A stretch of DNA of 64,000 bases from Gautieria morchelliformis (taxonomy: Eukaryota > Basidiomycota > Agaricomycetes > Gomphales > Gomphaceae). A program made the position numbers and the translations under genes. Shown piece after piece: positions 1 through 12,447 of this stretch (position 1 is its first letter; each line of letters opens with the position of its first letter). The stretch covers positions 1 through 64,000 of the forward strand of contig WHVA01000356.1 in assembly GCA_015179125.1 (NCBI GenBank), given 5' to 3'. The notes below the pieces were generated by a model, which was given only the letters and a program-made list of their open reading frames with translations, ran no database searches and was not told where the DNA came from.

Positions 1-289
1 GGAAGCAAATCCGATGCGCACCTTAGGTACTGCAAACGGGTGTAAATGTACTGGACATGTGTTTTGACATTTTTCAAAAATTAGATAATCCTGACTTTGC
101 TAAAATTAATGACAGCAGCTGCTTAAATATGGCTTGCTTTACTATTTTATTTATGTCTGTATATGTCACAAAATAGATATTGATGCATGTCCCTGAGTTT
201 GCGAAAAGTTAATGATAAGTAACAGCCTCTGCTTGCTTCACTTTGAAGCCCTTGGGGATATGCTACACATGCCATTGGGACATGCTGTG

Positions 290-725
290 CATGCTATACT
301 TGAGGGGCATGCTACACACACTATGCATGGGGACACGCATGTTATGCATGGAGACACATATGTCATGCGTGGAGACATGCATGTTATGCATGGAGACACG
401 CATGTTATGCCTGGGGACAAGCATGCTATGCATGGAGACACGCATGTTATGCATGGGGACAAGCATGCTATGCATGGGGGTGTGCACACTATATGTGGGG
501 ACACACTATGCTTGGGGGACATGGTACAAACAAGGGACACACTACAGGGGAAAACATTACAAACAAGGGACATTCTACACATGCTATACTTGGGGGACAC
601 GCTACAAACAAAGGACATGCTATGCACACTATACTTGGGGGACATGTTATGCATTGGGGACACACTTTGCACACTATACTTGAGGGAGATGTACACACAC
701 TACATGTAGGGACATGCTACACATA
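290..725 (+). repeat. Class ii Helitron minisatellite, first part
   Basis: Imperfect tandem units of 21 bp (type GGGGACACGCATGTTATGCAT) grading into 17-18 bp units (type GGGGACACACTATGCTT). Related arrays lie in Helitrons A, F, H and I. Stop codons are rare in several frames on both strands, so long Met/His/Cys/Thr-rich reading frames appear; these are a by-product of the repeat and are not annotated as genes. Confidence 0.85.
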
Positions 726-730
726 TGGAC

Positions 731-1166
731 TGTTGGGTGCATTTATGCTCCTGCACCAAAATCAAGCATAATATATTCGATTTATTGTATGGTGTTTCAA
801 TCTCTTCTCACATTGTTCTTGTACCATGCATCCATTTCTCTGATTGTTTCGAAATTTTCCAGTCACTCTCTACCTCTCCATTCCATTTTGTTATTTCTAT
901 TTTCACAAGTGACTGCACCCAGCGGAGTCTGAAATGACTTCGACGCGCGAGCTCTTGGGCGCTAAAGAGCCGGGTAGTAGTACATGCACAGTGAGACAGA
1001 TTTCCCCCTCTCTCAGTGACAACTAAATTCACTGAGAGAGGCAAGTAAATTAGTCTAGTGTTCTTTCGATTTATTGACCTAGAAATCCTCTGTAGTGAAT
1101 TAATTTCTAGTCTATTCTTTTGAGCAACAAGTCCATACCTACTGCCTATAATTCCTGTCTACTACA
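731..1166. repeat. Solo LTR (436 bp) with 5-bp target duplication
   Basis: Begins TGTTGGGTGC and ends CTACTACA, so it has TGT/ACA termini. Flanked by tggac at 726-730 and 1167-1171. The homologous minisatellite in Helitron H (near 49280) has one uninterrupted tggac, giving an empty site. It includes an imperfect inverted repeat around CTCAGTGA and TCACTGAG. A related sequence lies inside the Ty3/Gypsy leader at about 11945-12447. No internal region remains. Confidence 0.75.
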
Positions 1167-1495
1167 TGGACACGCTATGCATGGGGGACACACATGCTAT
1201 AATATAGGGACACACTATGTTTGGGGACATGCTACAAACCAGGGACATGCTATGCATGTGGGACACGCTATGCACACTGTACTTGGGGACATGCTATATG
1301 TGGGGACACACTACATGTGGAGACACACTATGCATGGAGGACATGCTACGCACACTATACTTGGGGACATGTTATGTGTGGGGTCATGTTACAAACCAGG
1401 GACACAATAAGCATGCTATATTTGAGGGACACACTATGCATGGAGGACATGCTATGCACACTAGACTTGGGCACATGCAGACATGTGTAGAGACA
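1167..1495 (+). repeat. Class ii Helitron minisatellite, second part
   Basis: Continuation of the array after the solo LTR: 17-18 bp units such as GGGGACACACTACATGT with longer variants containing GCACACTATACTT. Matches 49285-49575 of Helitron H closely. Confidence 0.8.
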
Positions 1496-1589
1496 TTACT
1501 ATCTTGATGTCTTACTTATAGCTACTTTCAATTGCAATGAGATGTGTTTTACTTATCCCAAGTTTGATTTACCCAAGGCCTTTGACCTT

Positions 1590-1657
1590 GCTGATGCATA
1601 TGACCTTACTGAGGTGTTTGACCTACACCCCCACGCGAAGTGCGGGTATCCACCTAG
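1590..1657 (+). other. Helitron 3' terminus (internal copy)
   Basis: Subterminal TTTGACCTT/ATGACCTTAC iterations, then an imperfect GC-rich hairpin (CCCACGCGAAGTGCGGG), then TATCCAC and the terminal CTAG at 1654-1657. The next base is A, not the usual T, and the following sequence AGGTAAGG belongs to the class ii block, so this end looks bypassed or recombined rather than newly inserted. Confidence 0.8.
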
Positions 1658-2106
1658 AGGTAAGGGTTCAAGAATTGAGTTAGATTGAATATCAGAAATT
1701 GAATTGGAAGGCAGAGGTCAGAGAGACAGAGGCCTTGCAAGTACTTGCTGTGCTAAGGACAGGAAACAGTGCAAAGGGAGTCACATATCAAAGTCAATTA
1801 TCTGATTGCAGAACAGAGGCATACATGACTTGGTTTTATACAAAGAGCTGAGACAACATGTCGGAAGGTAGAGGTAAGCAATTCCGGTGTGAGCAAAAGT
1901 AACTAGGATAAATGGTGTCAGGAACTAATACACTTACTTAGAGCTACTTTCAATCAATAAGATGAGTTTTACTTATCTGAATCAAATTTTCTTATCCGAA
2001 TGTGTTTGACTTATCCCAAGTTTGATTTACCCAAGGCGTTTGACCTTGCAGTGTTCGACTGGTTCGCGACCATACACGAGTGGTCCGTGCATGACCTTTC
2101 GCTTGG

Positions 2107-2113
2107 TATAAAG
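2107..2113 (+). promoter_or_regulatory. TATA box of class i Helitron
   Basis: TATAAAG in CGCTTGGTATAAAGAGAG, conserved at the same place in Helitrons B and G. It lies just upstream of the CT-rich leader. Confidence 0.55.
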
Positions 2114-2279
2114 AGAGTGATGCTGCAGAACCGCACTCCCCACTGGTGTCCTCCTGTGTTCTGGCTGTGGTGGGTTTACTACTGCTTTGGCTGGGGTCTT
2201 GGTGTCTTTCTGTGTGTCTCTGGGTGTCTTTCTGTGTGTCCCTGGGCTTCTTTGGCTGTGAGTTGACACCAGCTTCTGC

Positions 2280-2786
2280 TTCATGTCCTGTATATTTTTT
2301 GATATTTTTTTCGCAAATAGCTATCAATACACTAACTTGCTAACCTTAATAATAGCCAACTTAAATATCCTGTACATTTTTTTGATATTTTTTCGCAAAT
2401 AGACATCAATAAATCTAACTTGCTAACCTCAATAACAGCCAACTTAAACACCCCGTACATTTTTTTGACATTTTTTCGCAAATGGATATCAATAACTTAT
2501 TCTGACTTTGCTCAAGTTAATAACAACTTCTGTTTTAATATAGTGTGTTTTTTTTTATCTTTTTTTGAAAAATAAATATAGATATCAATGAATTATCCTG
2601 ACTTTGCTAGAATTAATACCAGCTTCAGGTTAAATGTACTATATATTTTTGACATTTTTTCAAAAGGTAGATATCAATAAATTATCCAGGCTTTGCTAAA
2701 ATTAATGACAACAGCTGCTTAAATGTGGTTTCTTTTGCTATTTTATTTATGTCTATATATGTCACAAAATAGATACTGATACATGT
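2280..2786 (+). repeat. AT-rich 80-95 bp imperfect tandem repeats
   Basis: About six degenerate units, each with a T-rich run, GACATTTTTTCGCAAATAG, ATATCAATAAATTATCCTG, CTTTGCTAAAATTAAT and ACAACAGCTGCTTAAAT. The same tract sits between leader and minisatellite in the other non-autonomous Helitrons here. No coding potential seen. Confidence 0.75.
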
Positions 2787-3315
2787 CCCTGATATGTGTG
2801 AGGACATGTTACGTGTGAGGACACGCTACCTGTGGGGACACATTACATGTGAGGACATGCTACCTGTGAGGACACGTTACGTGTGAGGACACGCTACCTG
2901 TGAGGACATGTTACGTGCGAGGACACACTACCTGTGAGGACACGTTATGTGTGGGGACACGCTACCTGTGAGGACATGTTACGTGTGGGGACACGCTACC
3001 TGTGAGGACACGTTATGTGTGGGGACATGCTACCTGTGAGAACACGTTATGTGTGAAGACACATTACATGTGAGGACACGTGACCTGTGGGACATGTTAT
3101 GTGTGGGGAGTTATGTGTGGGGACACACTACCTGTGAGGACACGTTATGTGTGAGGACACGCTACCTGTGGGGACATGTTACGTGTGAGGACACATTACG
3201 TGTGGGGACACGCTACCGGTGGGGACACGTTACGTGTGAGGGCACACTACCTGTGGGGACACGCTACCTGTGAGGACACGTTACGTGTGAGGACACATTA
3301 TGTGTGAGGACATGC
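2787..3315 (+). repeat. 17-bp minisatellite of class i Helitron
   Basis: About 30 units alternating between GAGGACACGCTACCTGT and GAGGACACGTTACGTGT, so a 34-bp higher-order period is visible. Paralogous arrays: 27406-28437 (minus) and 46241-46975. Confidence 0.9.
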
Positions 3316-3651
3316 TATCCAACTGCACTTTGGGTCTTCCCCCATTTCTGATCTTGGTATTGTTTCTGGTTCTGTGAGAGTATCACCGGAGGATCAGCTG
3401 GCATATCCATATAACCACATTGTCAAAATTCATGATCCCCAAGATCATTATTGGATGTATTTCACAATGCACAAGCTTTGAAACCTCTGGATTATGACAA
3501 TTGGTGCAATCTTATAATCTCTGATGATTCAGTCAAGACCATTACCACTTTCATGTCTAGAGTTGCTGAGAAGGCCATCCCAGAGGTCAAGAGGGAGGTC
3601 TGCATGTTCAGCTGTTCTAGGGGGGCATACATGATTCATGATGATATATGA
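3316..3651 (+). pseudogene. Remnant coding segment carried by class i Helitrons (copy in D)
   Basis: Product not recognised. Starts QLHFGSSPIS and continues through SPEDQLAY, then, in another frame, LKPLDYDN and SDDSVKTITTF to GAYMIHDD and a stop. Three copies exist here (3316-3651; 23893-24235 minus; 46976-47312). Each is shifted at different points: near KIQDP copy G stays open where D and B shift by one base, and G shifts further downstream. The ancestor therefore probably had an open frame of about 110 codons, either captured from the host or specific to these Helitrons. It lies directly between minisatellite and 3' subterminal repeats in all three. Confidence 0.5.
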
Positions 3652-3689
3652 ACAGGGATATAATTTGCATGATGCTTTTTATTTGCCAC

Positions 3690-3790
3690 AATGCACTTGA
3701 CCTTACTGATTCACTTGACCTTACTGATGCATTTGACCTTACTGAGGTGTTTGACCTACACCCCCGCGCGAAGCGTGGGTATCCATCTAG
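3690..3790 (+). other. Helitron D 3' terminus with subterminal iterations
   Basis: Four copies of a 16-18 bp motif (ACTTGACCTTACTGAT or TTTGACCTTACTGA), then hairpin CCCGCGCGAAGCGTGGG, ATCCAT and CTAG (3787-3790). Helitron E begins at the next base. The iterations may be Rep-recognition repeats; this is inferred from position only. Confidence 0.8.
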
Positions 3791-3920
3791 TCTATAGTAT
3801 AAAGTTGCTGGGGGGGCGGTTGTGGGGGTTTTATGTAATAATGTTATCTAATTTGCTGAGTTTGAACGTGAGCGGCGCAGCCATGAGCAACCAAGCAGTG
3901 TTCCTGGTCATGTGACCAGT

Positions 3921-4156
3921 TGTGACGATTTTAGAGTCGGAGCTCGAAGTGAACGCGACAGACTGAGGAAATGGAGTTCTTAGGAGGGAGGAACTCGATA
4001 TAACCAGTCTTTGTCAACGATAGATATGGGGTACTAGGAGTCTCAAGTATTTACAGGATAATTGGCATCAACTTATATATGTCTTTCTCGTTCTATATTT
4101 GGCTCGGTCGGGGTCTGTAAGGTGTCGGCGTTAGTAAGCTCACCCGGTTCCTTACA
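3921..4156 (-). repeat. 3' LTR of Ty3/Gypsy element
   Basis: 236 bp, TGTGACGATT to CCTTACA on the plus strand, 97.5% identical to 12689-12924. Confidence 0.95.
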
Positions 4157-4229
4157 TTCGCCCTCTTTCGCTACAAGGTAGTGAACATCAAATTCCCTGT
4201 GTGCAAACGTTGTGAGTTACTAACCAGAT

Positions 4230-6665
4230 ATTCCTAATCCGCAGTTTCCTGCATGTCATCAGCCGCGCCGCTGGTGGCTAGTCCTGCCACGCCGTTGATC
4301 AATTCCTGCACTACAAGTTCGAAGGCTTGTTGGTCAGCCGTGGTCAGAGTTGTGGATTGGACGGCAGGTGACTGACCAGGCTCCTGAGAGCTCGTGCTCG
4401 CGATCGGCTGGGTCGGGGTAGGAGGGACGGCTGTGGAGGGGGACGTAGCGGGGGCGGCTGTGGGCTGACTAGGACCCGCACCCGTCCTCTGCACCTTCCG
4501 TGGAGGTCCCCCCGTTGCTGGAGGGGGGCCGTTGGAGGCCCCCCTTCCCCTGCCTTTCCCTCGTCGTCCCCCTCTGTAGGCCCTTTGGCCGTGGTCGAAT
4601 GCCGCACTGTAAGTGGCCACGGCTTTATCATTTATTTGCTGAAACAGGTTGTAGGAGGCAAATCGCTCCATGAAAGATTCATCCGGCATATCATACCTCC
4701 TGTGCTGCCTAGGCGGTACGTAGTACAGCGAGTAGGATTCGGCGTGGCAAGTGGGGGGTATCTGTATTGCACGGAACGGTGGGACCGTGTCTGGGGAGCT
4801 GGCGCACCGTAGTAGCTTGGCGGGTATGTGTGCGCGGCGGCTACTGACGCTGAACGGCTGGCGTGTGGTGTTGCAGGGGCGAGGTTCGTTTCCGCGTACT
4901 GGGACACAGAAACTAAGTTACTGAATACCTCAGATATTTCAGAGATTGTGTCGTCATTGGCATCACGGGGGTGCTTGTTTGCTACATAGAACGACTGGGC
5001 CACCAGCCAAGTGTCGTAGCCTTGTGGCGCAGGCCCAGGATCAGGCCCGCCCGCATGTTGGTATAGCGTGAAGCCATTGTGCCATAGTTGGTAGGCAGCG
5101 GGCGTGAGGGGAGCATTGTCAGCCGTGTTGTCGGTGGTCATAGGGGTGAGTTTTACACAAATTTTTACCAGTGTCTTAACCCCTGTTTTATATGTTTTCT
5201 CAGACCCACCAATCGGTACTAACAATGTGATCGCGTTGTTGCCGATCGGAGATGTTGCTCTCTCCATGTCCGGTAGGTCTATCAATTGTTCGATATCCGG
5301 CAGAGGCTGACCGGACCCCTTTGGCAATTCTTTTACAGAGGTAACGTCCTGTCCTTCGAGGTAGGTGTCGATTGCGGCGAGGTGCTTGGCAGACGGGTAA
5401 GGGAGCCAAGTCCTGTCCCCGCTCTGCCATAGCACCTGGAACCACACATTTTCACCAGAGCTGCAGTGAGTGTCGATTCGCCGCACATGCCATTCTAATG
5501 GTGCATCCCCCAGATCAGTTACCTGTGTAACTGCGCGTCCGGGGAACCGGCGGTCATTGTTCGCCATATGGATTCGTAGCAGGTTGGCATGAAATACTGG
5601 GTGTATACCTTGTGCTAATAGCTCATCCGGTAACGCAAGTTTATATGTTGTGCCAGTTACAACTTCTTTTGTTACTCTGTAGGGACCGATGAACTTGGGC
5701 GACAACTTTCGTGCTCTCCCTTTAGGCAGGCTGAGATTTGCTGTTGATAGGTATACCAGATGCTCAACTTTAAAAGGAGCGGGTCGTCGTTTTCTGTTTG
5801 CCAGGTGTGTTTGCTTTACTCGTTGGGTGAGTATTGAGTCATGTGCCGCAATCAGGGCATCCTTTAGCCTTTGTGCGAAGCGTCTTACTCCCGGAACTTG
5901 CTCCTGATTGGAGTTCCATATCATGGGCCTCGGTAAGCTTCCATAGTTTAGGAAGAATGGTGTGAAACCCGTTGTGTCAGAGCGTGCGCTGTTGAAAGCG
6001 AATTCGACAGCCGGCAGCTTCTGTACCCAGTCCTTTTGGTCAGCCGCCACTGCTATGCACAGCATCTGGGTTATCGTCCTGTTTGCGCGCTCAGTAGCCC
6101 CATCGGTCTGTGGATGGTAGGCCGTCGAAGTTCTCAGCTCGACCCCTATCAGTGAGTGCAGGGATTCCCAGAATGTGGATGTGAACAGGGAATCTCTATC
6201 GCTGATAATGACTTCAGGCACACCGTGCAGCTTGTAAATTGTGTCGAATACAAGTTCAGCGATTTCCTTGGCCCCGTACGTCTGTCTGGAAGGGGTAAGG
6301 TGCACCATTGACAATAGGTGGTCTATGATCACGCATATCATATCAAAATCTCCGTTTCGGTTACTCGACGTCGGCAGGGGACCTACGAAGTCAATTCCGA
6401 TCTGCTGCCAACGACGGGCAGGCACTGTGAGTGGTTTCAGGTTCCCGTATACCTTCTGATTTCTAGGTTTTGCCACGGCACAGGTGTGGCAGCTTTCACA
6501 GAAGTCTTTTACGTCCGTAAAGATACCAGGCCACCACACGTGATCCCTTAAGTAGTAGAACGTCTTGCATCCTCCCAGGTGTGCTAGCAGTGAGTGGGCG
6601 TGGCCGATGATCGTTTCCCTAATCCCTTTGCCCCTGTGCGTTCCGTTAGGTACGCAAAGTCTCAT
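4230..6665 (-). pseudogene. Ty3/Gypsy integrase and chromodomain region
   Basis: Part of the broken element at 3921-12924. In transcription order: zinc-binding HHCC region near 6.45-6.6 kb (HAHSLLAHLGG, CESCHTCAVAK), DDE core (DFVGPLP, ISDRDSLFTS, HPQTDGATERANRT) at about 6.1-6.4 kb, a chromodomain-like segment near 5.35-5.5 kb (WFQVLWQSGDRTWLPYPSA), and a low-complexity Pro/Ala/Thr-rich tail reaching about 4.23 kb. Chromodomain integrases of this group are known to steer insertion toward heterochromatin. Confidence 0.85.
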
Positions 6666-6775
6666 GTCCCCTCATATTCTTACGTATAGCAAGTCGTCTT
6701 GCTTCAGGAAGTTGTCATGGTGATGTAAGTTTTCCATGATACCTTGGAAAAATACATCCCGACTATAGTATTCCT

Positions 6776-8360
6776 TTAGGAAACCGGGGAACTGGAAAGA
6801 CGGGTTGAACATCGATATGAGTTCCCCAAAGCTGGGGGGGAATAATATTGTTGGGAGTTGTCCTGTTCAGGACTGTTATCCTCTAGGTTGGTGCCTTCTT
6901 CAGCGGACGCTGGGTAAGTCTGTTTTGCCTCATGGCGGGCCCTCCGCTTACGTCCTGCAGTCCTTATCTTTGCGGACCCCTCATTGGTCCTTTCAGTTCG
7001 CGGACCTCTCGCGGTGGCATTATCGTCATACCTTAATGGTATTTTTATTGTGCGACCTCTCCGAGTTGTCTTTGGAGTGCCTTCAGTGACATCAGTGGCG
7101 TTTAGGTGCATTTCGAGGGATGCATCGGCCTCGTGGCCTGTTCTCAAAGGGCAGAGGCCTCTCGATATTGTTTGCATGACTGCCGGTACGTCTTCCTCTT
7201 GTATGTATTCTGAGGCAGCTCTTACTATCCCATCAGGTTCGGCGTTATACATCCTGGACAGCGTGTCTGCAACTACGTTTGTTTCTCCTGGGATATAATT
7301 TATTTCAAAGTCAAAATCACTGAGGACATCTATCCACCGATGTTGTCTGGCGGACAGATTTCTTTGATTCAGGATGTGTTCGAGTGGCTTGTGGTCCGTG
7401 AAGATACGGAACCGCACACCTTGTAGTAGGTGTCTGAATCTTTTCAGTGATTCTATTATGGCTAACAGCTCTCTTTCATGTACCGTGTAGTTTTGCTGGG
7501 CCGGATTGAATTTTGCCGACCAGAAAGCTACAGGCGTCGAAGTGTGTGGATCCTTCTCCTGTGATACGACACCTCCTGCTCCCCCGAGGCTCGCGTCGCA
7601 TACGAGATTAATGGGCGGGGCGGAGCTTCCGTAGTCCAGGGCGACTCTGTGTGAGTCGCTGTGTTCCTGCACTATTCTTTTCACGTCCTCAAAAGCCCGG
7701 TGCTCCGTAGGGCCCCATCGCCATGTTGCCGTCGATCCCGTTCTTTCTGTTAGGACCCCATGGGGGTCCGAATCCCTTTGCCGTTCGGTGCGATGTAACT
7801 TACAGTCCCTATGAACGCCGCTAACTGGTCTCTTCCAGAAGGCGTGTTCCAGTTGATTATCTTGTCGACTTTTTCAGGGTCGATAACTAGTCCACGACTG
7901 TTTATTATGTGACCTAAAATTTTTAATTCTTTAGCAAAGAACTGAAGCTTATCTGGGGTTGATAAGTATAATTTCTCTTTGCGTAGAATGTTGATTATTA
8001 GTTTGCAATGTTCGACATGTTCTTCTATACTGTTCGAGTATACTATTATATCATCCAGATAAACATCCATAAAAATGCCGATGTAAGGCCCGAATATATG
8101 GTTCATTAGCGCCTGATAAGTAGCAGGGCCGTTGCAGTCGCCTTGCTGCATTACTAAGCTCTCCATCGTACCATTGGGCGTGTTGAAGGTTGTGTGGTGT
8201 ACGTCCCTGTCTACTACACGAATTTGCTCGTAAGCATCCCTTCCATCAATTAGTGTCCGAAAGGGGTGTCTTAGGACATTCGTGAGTATTGATTCCATAT
8301 TCGGGAGAGGGCTCACAAGTTTTCTTGTATTCTTATTCTGCTCTCTTTTGTCAAGCATGG
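6776..8360 (-). pseudogene. Ty3/Gypsy reverse transcriptase and RNase H region
   Basis: Part of the same broken element. RT palm motif YLDDIIVYS near 8.03-8.06 kb with upstream GRDAYEQIRV; connection and RNase H with FTDHKPLEHIL near 7.4 kb and DALSRMYN-like end near 7.25 kb. Order RT, RNase H, integrase is diagnostic of Ty3/Gypsy. Confidence 0.85.
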
Positions 8361-8699
8361 TTCTGGTATCCTATGGTTGATGTCCCTAAATGGTGGGAGA
8401 GGAGTCTGTCCTGCGGGTTTGCATATGTCGCTTGCATATGGTCTTAGCTCTGTTCGTAGGTTTTCTAGGCCATTTTCTACAACGTCCGCAGCCATTGAGC
8501 TGATCTGCGCTACTTCAGGACCAGAGATATCTTCCAACATTGGGGATACCACCGATACCCTTGACGGGTTGAAACCTATTATTACTTTGTGCTGGAACAG
8601 AAAAGGTGTGCCAAGTATGACATCATAATTTTCTAGGTTAATGACATCAAACCTTCTCTGTTCTTTTATGTCGTTATACGCAAAATCAACGGTCATTGA

Positions 8700-11600
8700 A
8701 CAGGTTATCATTGTTCTGGACCCTGAGGCTGCCAACTGACACAGTAGGGGCTATGCTAGGTGATCTGCTGTGAGCTTTAGTTGATCCACTAGCATCGTCG
8801 ATATGAAGTCAGTGAGGGAGCCTGAGTCCAGCAATGCTCGTATGTCCTTTCCATTAATCTTTGCTGTCACCACTATTGCCTTCGGTATTAACCGTTTGAA
8901 ATCCTTAGGCTTGCTAGTGTTGCGCTCCATCTTCTGCGTAGCTTGTGGGGCCTTCGTCAATTTTCCTCTCGCCTTTACAGATCTAGTATCAGTACCTGGA
9001 ACCATAGACGCATTTTTCAGAGCCGAGGTGCATTCCTCGTCCTCGTCTTCATCTTCTGGACCATCTTCGTCCCAGGTGAGTGTGGGCATCTCATCCTCTG
9101 GGTCATCCTCGGGAGGGACTAGCCCGTTCAATAAGCATGACATAGGTGAGCAGTTTTCATCTTTGTCCTTGTCCAAGAAATCATATTCATGACCGCTGTT
9201 AGCGGCATTCTCCTCTTCTCGACGTTCGTCGCACCTTCTGTTGTGAGCGATCCTTTCTGCATCTTGGGTTGCTAATTGTTGTTTATTTAGCCTTCTCGGG
9301 TTATTCGTGTGGTCAGACCAAGGTTCGCCGTTCCACTTTGAACCTGTTGCGCTTGTCCGTAATGATCTTCGTGGGTCTACCCACATATTTCCGGAGTATC
9401 TTACCAGGTAAGGAGGAACTTCAGAGCAGCGTCGTATATTCTCATATTCCAGCCAGTTTACACAATCGAAATGGTCGTCAAGTATGCGGGATCCGTTTAT
9501 TACATATTGCATGTTAAACATGCGGTCATTGATTAGCACCGAGTAAGCTGTCACGGGAATTACTGTGTATCTTCCTCGCTTTGATGTGTGTTCCGGCATA
9601 TCACAGTTCGCTAGGGATACTCTCGCTGAAAGCCTATCGGCAATCTCGTCCCAGACGCTTTGTGGCTTATCGAATGCAGGGCCCGTCATTGCCTCATCCT
9701 CGAGCCTATCCACCCTGTTTAGCTGCAGTTCAATATTCTCTCTTGCTAGCTTGTCTAGGTCCTTGATGTCTTGTCTGACCTCAATGGTGGCAGCCTGGAC
9801 ACCCGGGGGGCGATTATCTCTGGTTCAGGGCAGCGTTGATCTCGAGGGGCAATCTCGTGAGAAGTGGCCTTGCTGTTTACAGAGGAAGCAAAGATCCTTT
9901 GCTCGTAGTTCTTCTTTTTGTTCTTCCAAGAGGCGTGGTATAGATTTTGAGCGGCGGTGTCCGGGCCTTGAGGGGGGACGGTCTTTATTTCTTGATGGGG
10001 ACGTTACGCAGTCTCTGGCCCTTACGCTGAACGGCTTATAGTTTACAGGGCTGTTTTTGGTAGGAGATCGCGGCCTCGTGGCCTGGCGTGAGCGTGTGTC
10101 CGGCCGTGGGTAGTCGTCACATTTCTTCGGCGTAATCCTGGCGTCTTCCCTGTTACGCAGTGAGTTTCTGCGTTCCTCGAACTGCCTGAGGTGCTCAGCC
10201 TGTTCAAACCTTTCTGCAGCCTCTTCTAGCGTTACAAGGTCCGTATATTCATCTGACATACCCGCCCTTGTCCATTCCAGCCTTGAGTAGCTGTTTGCAC
10301 CGTTCCAAAGCTGTTGGACTAGGTGGAACTCGGTTATATCAGGTAGCCTAGTCGCTAGGGATCATAAGTGTCGTATGAATTCTCTTACAGTCTTCTTTCC
10401 CTGAGATGCCTCATAAAATTTAGAGCGCATTTGCTGTCTAAATCTCGCAGGGAAACAGAAATCAAATAATTCTTTTCCCAGGGACTCCACTGTGTATGAG
10501 TTTACTTGTGGAGCAACGAAGGTCATGAAGTATTTTGCCGCTTTTCCCTTCATGAATTTCTTCATATGTCTTACGCGGAATCTTCTAGGGAAATTGGTCA
10601 TTTCAAACCAATTGTTGACCTCGAAATTCCATTTCTCGAAAGCATCAAAATCAGTGGAGCCATCGTACGGGTCCGGCTCGGATATTTTCACACTTGAGGC
10701 TTCCTTGATTCGAAGCTTCAACTTTTTCTTGTAAGCCTTTTTCTTACGATTCGACTTATATTTTGCCATTGAGTCGCTTGTAGAGCTCTCATCGGAATCT
10801 TCTGAGTCAATGTTGAGGTCGTTCCGACGATTGGCATTTTTCAAAAGCATCTGTGCTAGGTAACCGTCTTTGGGGATCTGCGCGGTCGCTAGCAGGTAAG
10901 CAGCAAGGGGCATAGTTGCCTTGATATTTCCCCCTGGCTTCATGTGCCGTAGTTGATATACTCCAGGGAGGATAGCCGTTGTTTTTCTCCAATAATCGTC
11001 TCTGGCAGGTAATGGATCACCCTTATCACGACGGTCGTTCAGCGTGTGATGTAAGTTTAACGCGATATGGCTGTCCGTCATGCTCACGTTGTCCGATGAT
11101 TGTTCCTCGAACGTTTCTTTGGGGGTAGATTCCGCCCTCCATTTTTCCTTTTCCTTGGCCGTGAGACGCTTCCGGCTCCTGGGTGTGGTTATGGAGGGCG
11201 CGTCGTCTGCTGCGCTCCGCTTAGACGGTGAGGACGACCGTTGATTTATTTGGGGTAGTCCCGCAACTAGGTCAGCACGCTGTTTTATCATTTCTCGCAA
11301 GGATTTAGAGTCCATGGTATCTAGAATGTCTAACATGAAAGTTCTGTAGACATCCTGTTCGTCGGTATGGATCTTCCGTTCTGCACGACGCCTTGACTTT
11401 CCTCTCGCCGCATCCCTGACCCAGCTCTCAGATATGGTACCAAACGGATCCTCGGAGCCATCATAGTCATACCAGAGGGGCAATGAGGAGCGTCCCATCA
11501 CCTTTCCCCCCTCATCCTCATCTGAATTTTCGTTGGAAAACCAGCCGGGAAAGAACAGTGACTCATTGTTGGCGTTATACTTTGCTGGGGACATGTCTCC

Positions 11601-11940
11601 GCCAGAGTGATTACTGTCGCCCGCGGAGCCGTTCTCAGCTATCAACGTGTCGTCGTTCACACCTGGCAGTGTGTAGGGTGGAGTTCTCTCGGATCCATTG
11701 TCAGCTCCTTCCGCTATGCGGGGGCAACTAAGCGTGCGTCCAACGCCATAGGCGTGAGCACTGCTTGCTGCTCCAGCTTCTACCTCGAGAGGGAGCGAGC
11801 CGTCCTTGACTGAGTCAAGGACCGTTCTAGAGGGGCCCATAGTTGGGACTCCCTCTCTTCTGACATCGTCGGGGACAGGTGAGGAGGACCGACTTACCGA
11901 TGTAAGTGGGCTTATCTTGTAGAAACTCGGTTTGGGCAAG
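8700..11940 (-). pseudogene. Ty3/Gypsy gag and protease region
   Basis: Part of the same broken element. A gag-like segment with a retrotransposon capsid signature (KWNFEVNNWFEM, FMKGKAAKYFM) lies near 10.4-10.7 kb, a CCHC zinc knuckle (CFLCKQQGHFSRDC) near 9.87 kb, and an aspartic protease active site (LLDSGS) near 8.8 kb. The N-terminal part is acidic and serine-rich. Confidence 0.8.
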
Positions 11941-11944
11941 TAGG

Positions 11945-12447
11945 AAGTTATATGCCAGATATGAACGATGGGACTATTTAATATTCTCCTCAGTGATAGT
12001 CAACACTGAGTAATATAAAGGAATGCTACGTATTTAATATTCTACATGTTTTTTCAGTTTCATACTATGAAAGTACACTATTAAACTCACCTCCTCAGTG
12101 ATAGTCAACACTGAGGAGGGGAGGCTGCGCATGGGCTTGTTTCACTTGCATATACGAAGTTCCGGCACTTAAGCGCCCTTTAGGCACTGGTGTGCCGTGC
12201 TAAGCGCCCATAGAACGTAACACGTTAGTGAACAGCCTCAGCTCAAAAAGGAAACTTGTCCACAAGCACCCACAAAGGGTCGGTTGGACAGAACATGAAA
12301 AGGAGTAGTAATACAGCCTCAAAAAAATCAAAGAAAATTGTGAAAGGCATAGAATGAATGTCAGCATAGTTTCAGGTCGAAATCGAAAGAAATAACAACA
12401 GAAATGTTAGGTTTGGAGCCTGGTGCACATATGCACCCAACATATCT
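11945..12447 (-). repeat. LTR-like segment in the Ty3/Gypsy leader
   Basis: On the minus strand it starts TGTTGGGTGCATATGTGC and shares with the solo LTR at 731-1166 the start, a GGGCGCT-type motif, the paired CTCAGTG and CACTGAG, and a GTGTACTTTC-type stretch in the same order. No clear target duplication was found, so it may be an old nested LTR or the source of the 731-1166 family. Confidence 0.4.

Larger units (their letters stand above)
1..2057 (+). mobile_element. Helitron C, class ii, cut by window start; 3' end fused to Helitron D
   Basis: Non-autonomous Helitron tail. From left to right: the end of the AT-rich tandem-repeat tract (1-235), a minisatellite (290-725, resuming 1167-1495 after a solo LTR), a Helitron 3' terminus at 1590-1657, then about 270 bp of the class ii block (from 1658) and a second subterminal tract (about 1930-2057) that breaks off before its own hairpin. 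At about 2058 the sequence passes straight into a class i promoter region. The same order, including the junction CTAG followed by AGGTAAGG, recurs at 49.7 kb. No transposase is encoded. Confidence 0.75.
2058..3790 (+). mobile_element. Helitron D, class i, 5' end missing
   Basis: Begins within the promoter region (GGTTCGCGACC, then a TATA box), continues through a pyrimidine-rich leader (TGTGTCTCTGGGTGTCTTTC type), an AT-rich tandem tract (about 2280-2786), a 17-bp minisatellite (2787-3315), a remnant coding segment (3316-3651), subterminal iterations and a hairpin with CTAG at 3787-3790. Same order as intact G (45416-47431). The 5' terminus TCTAAGAG is absent, lost at the junction with Helitron C. 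Confidence 0.8.
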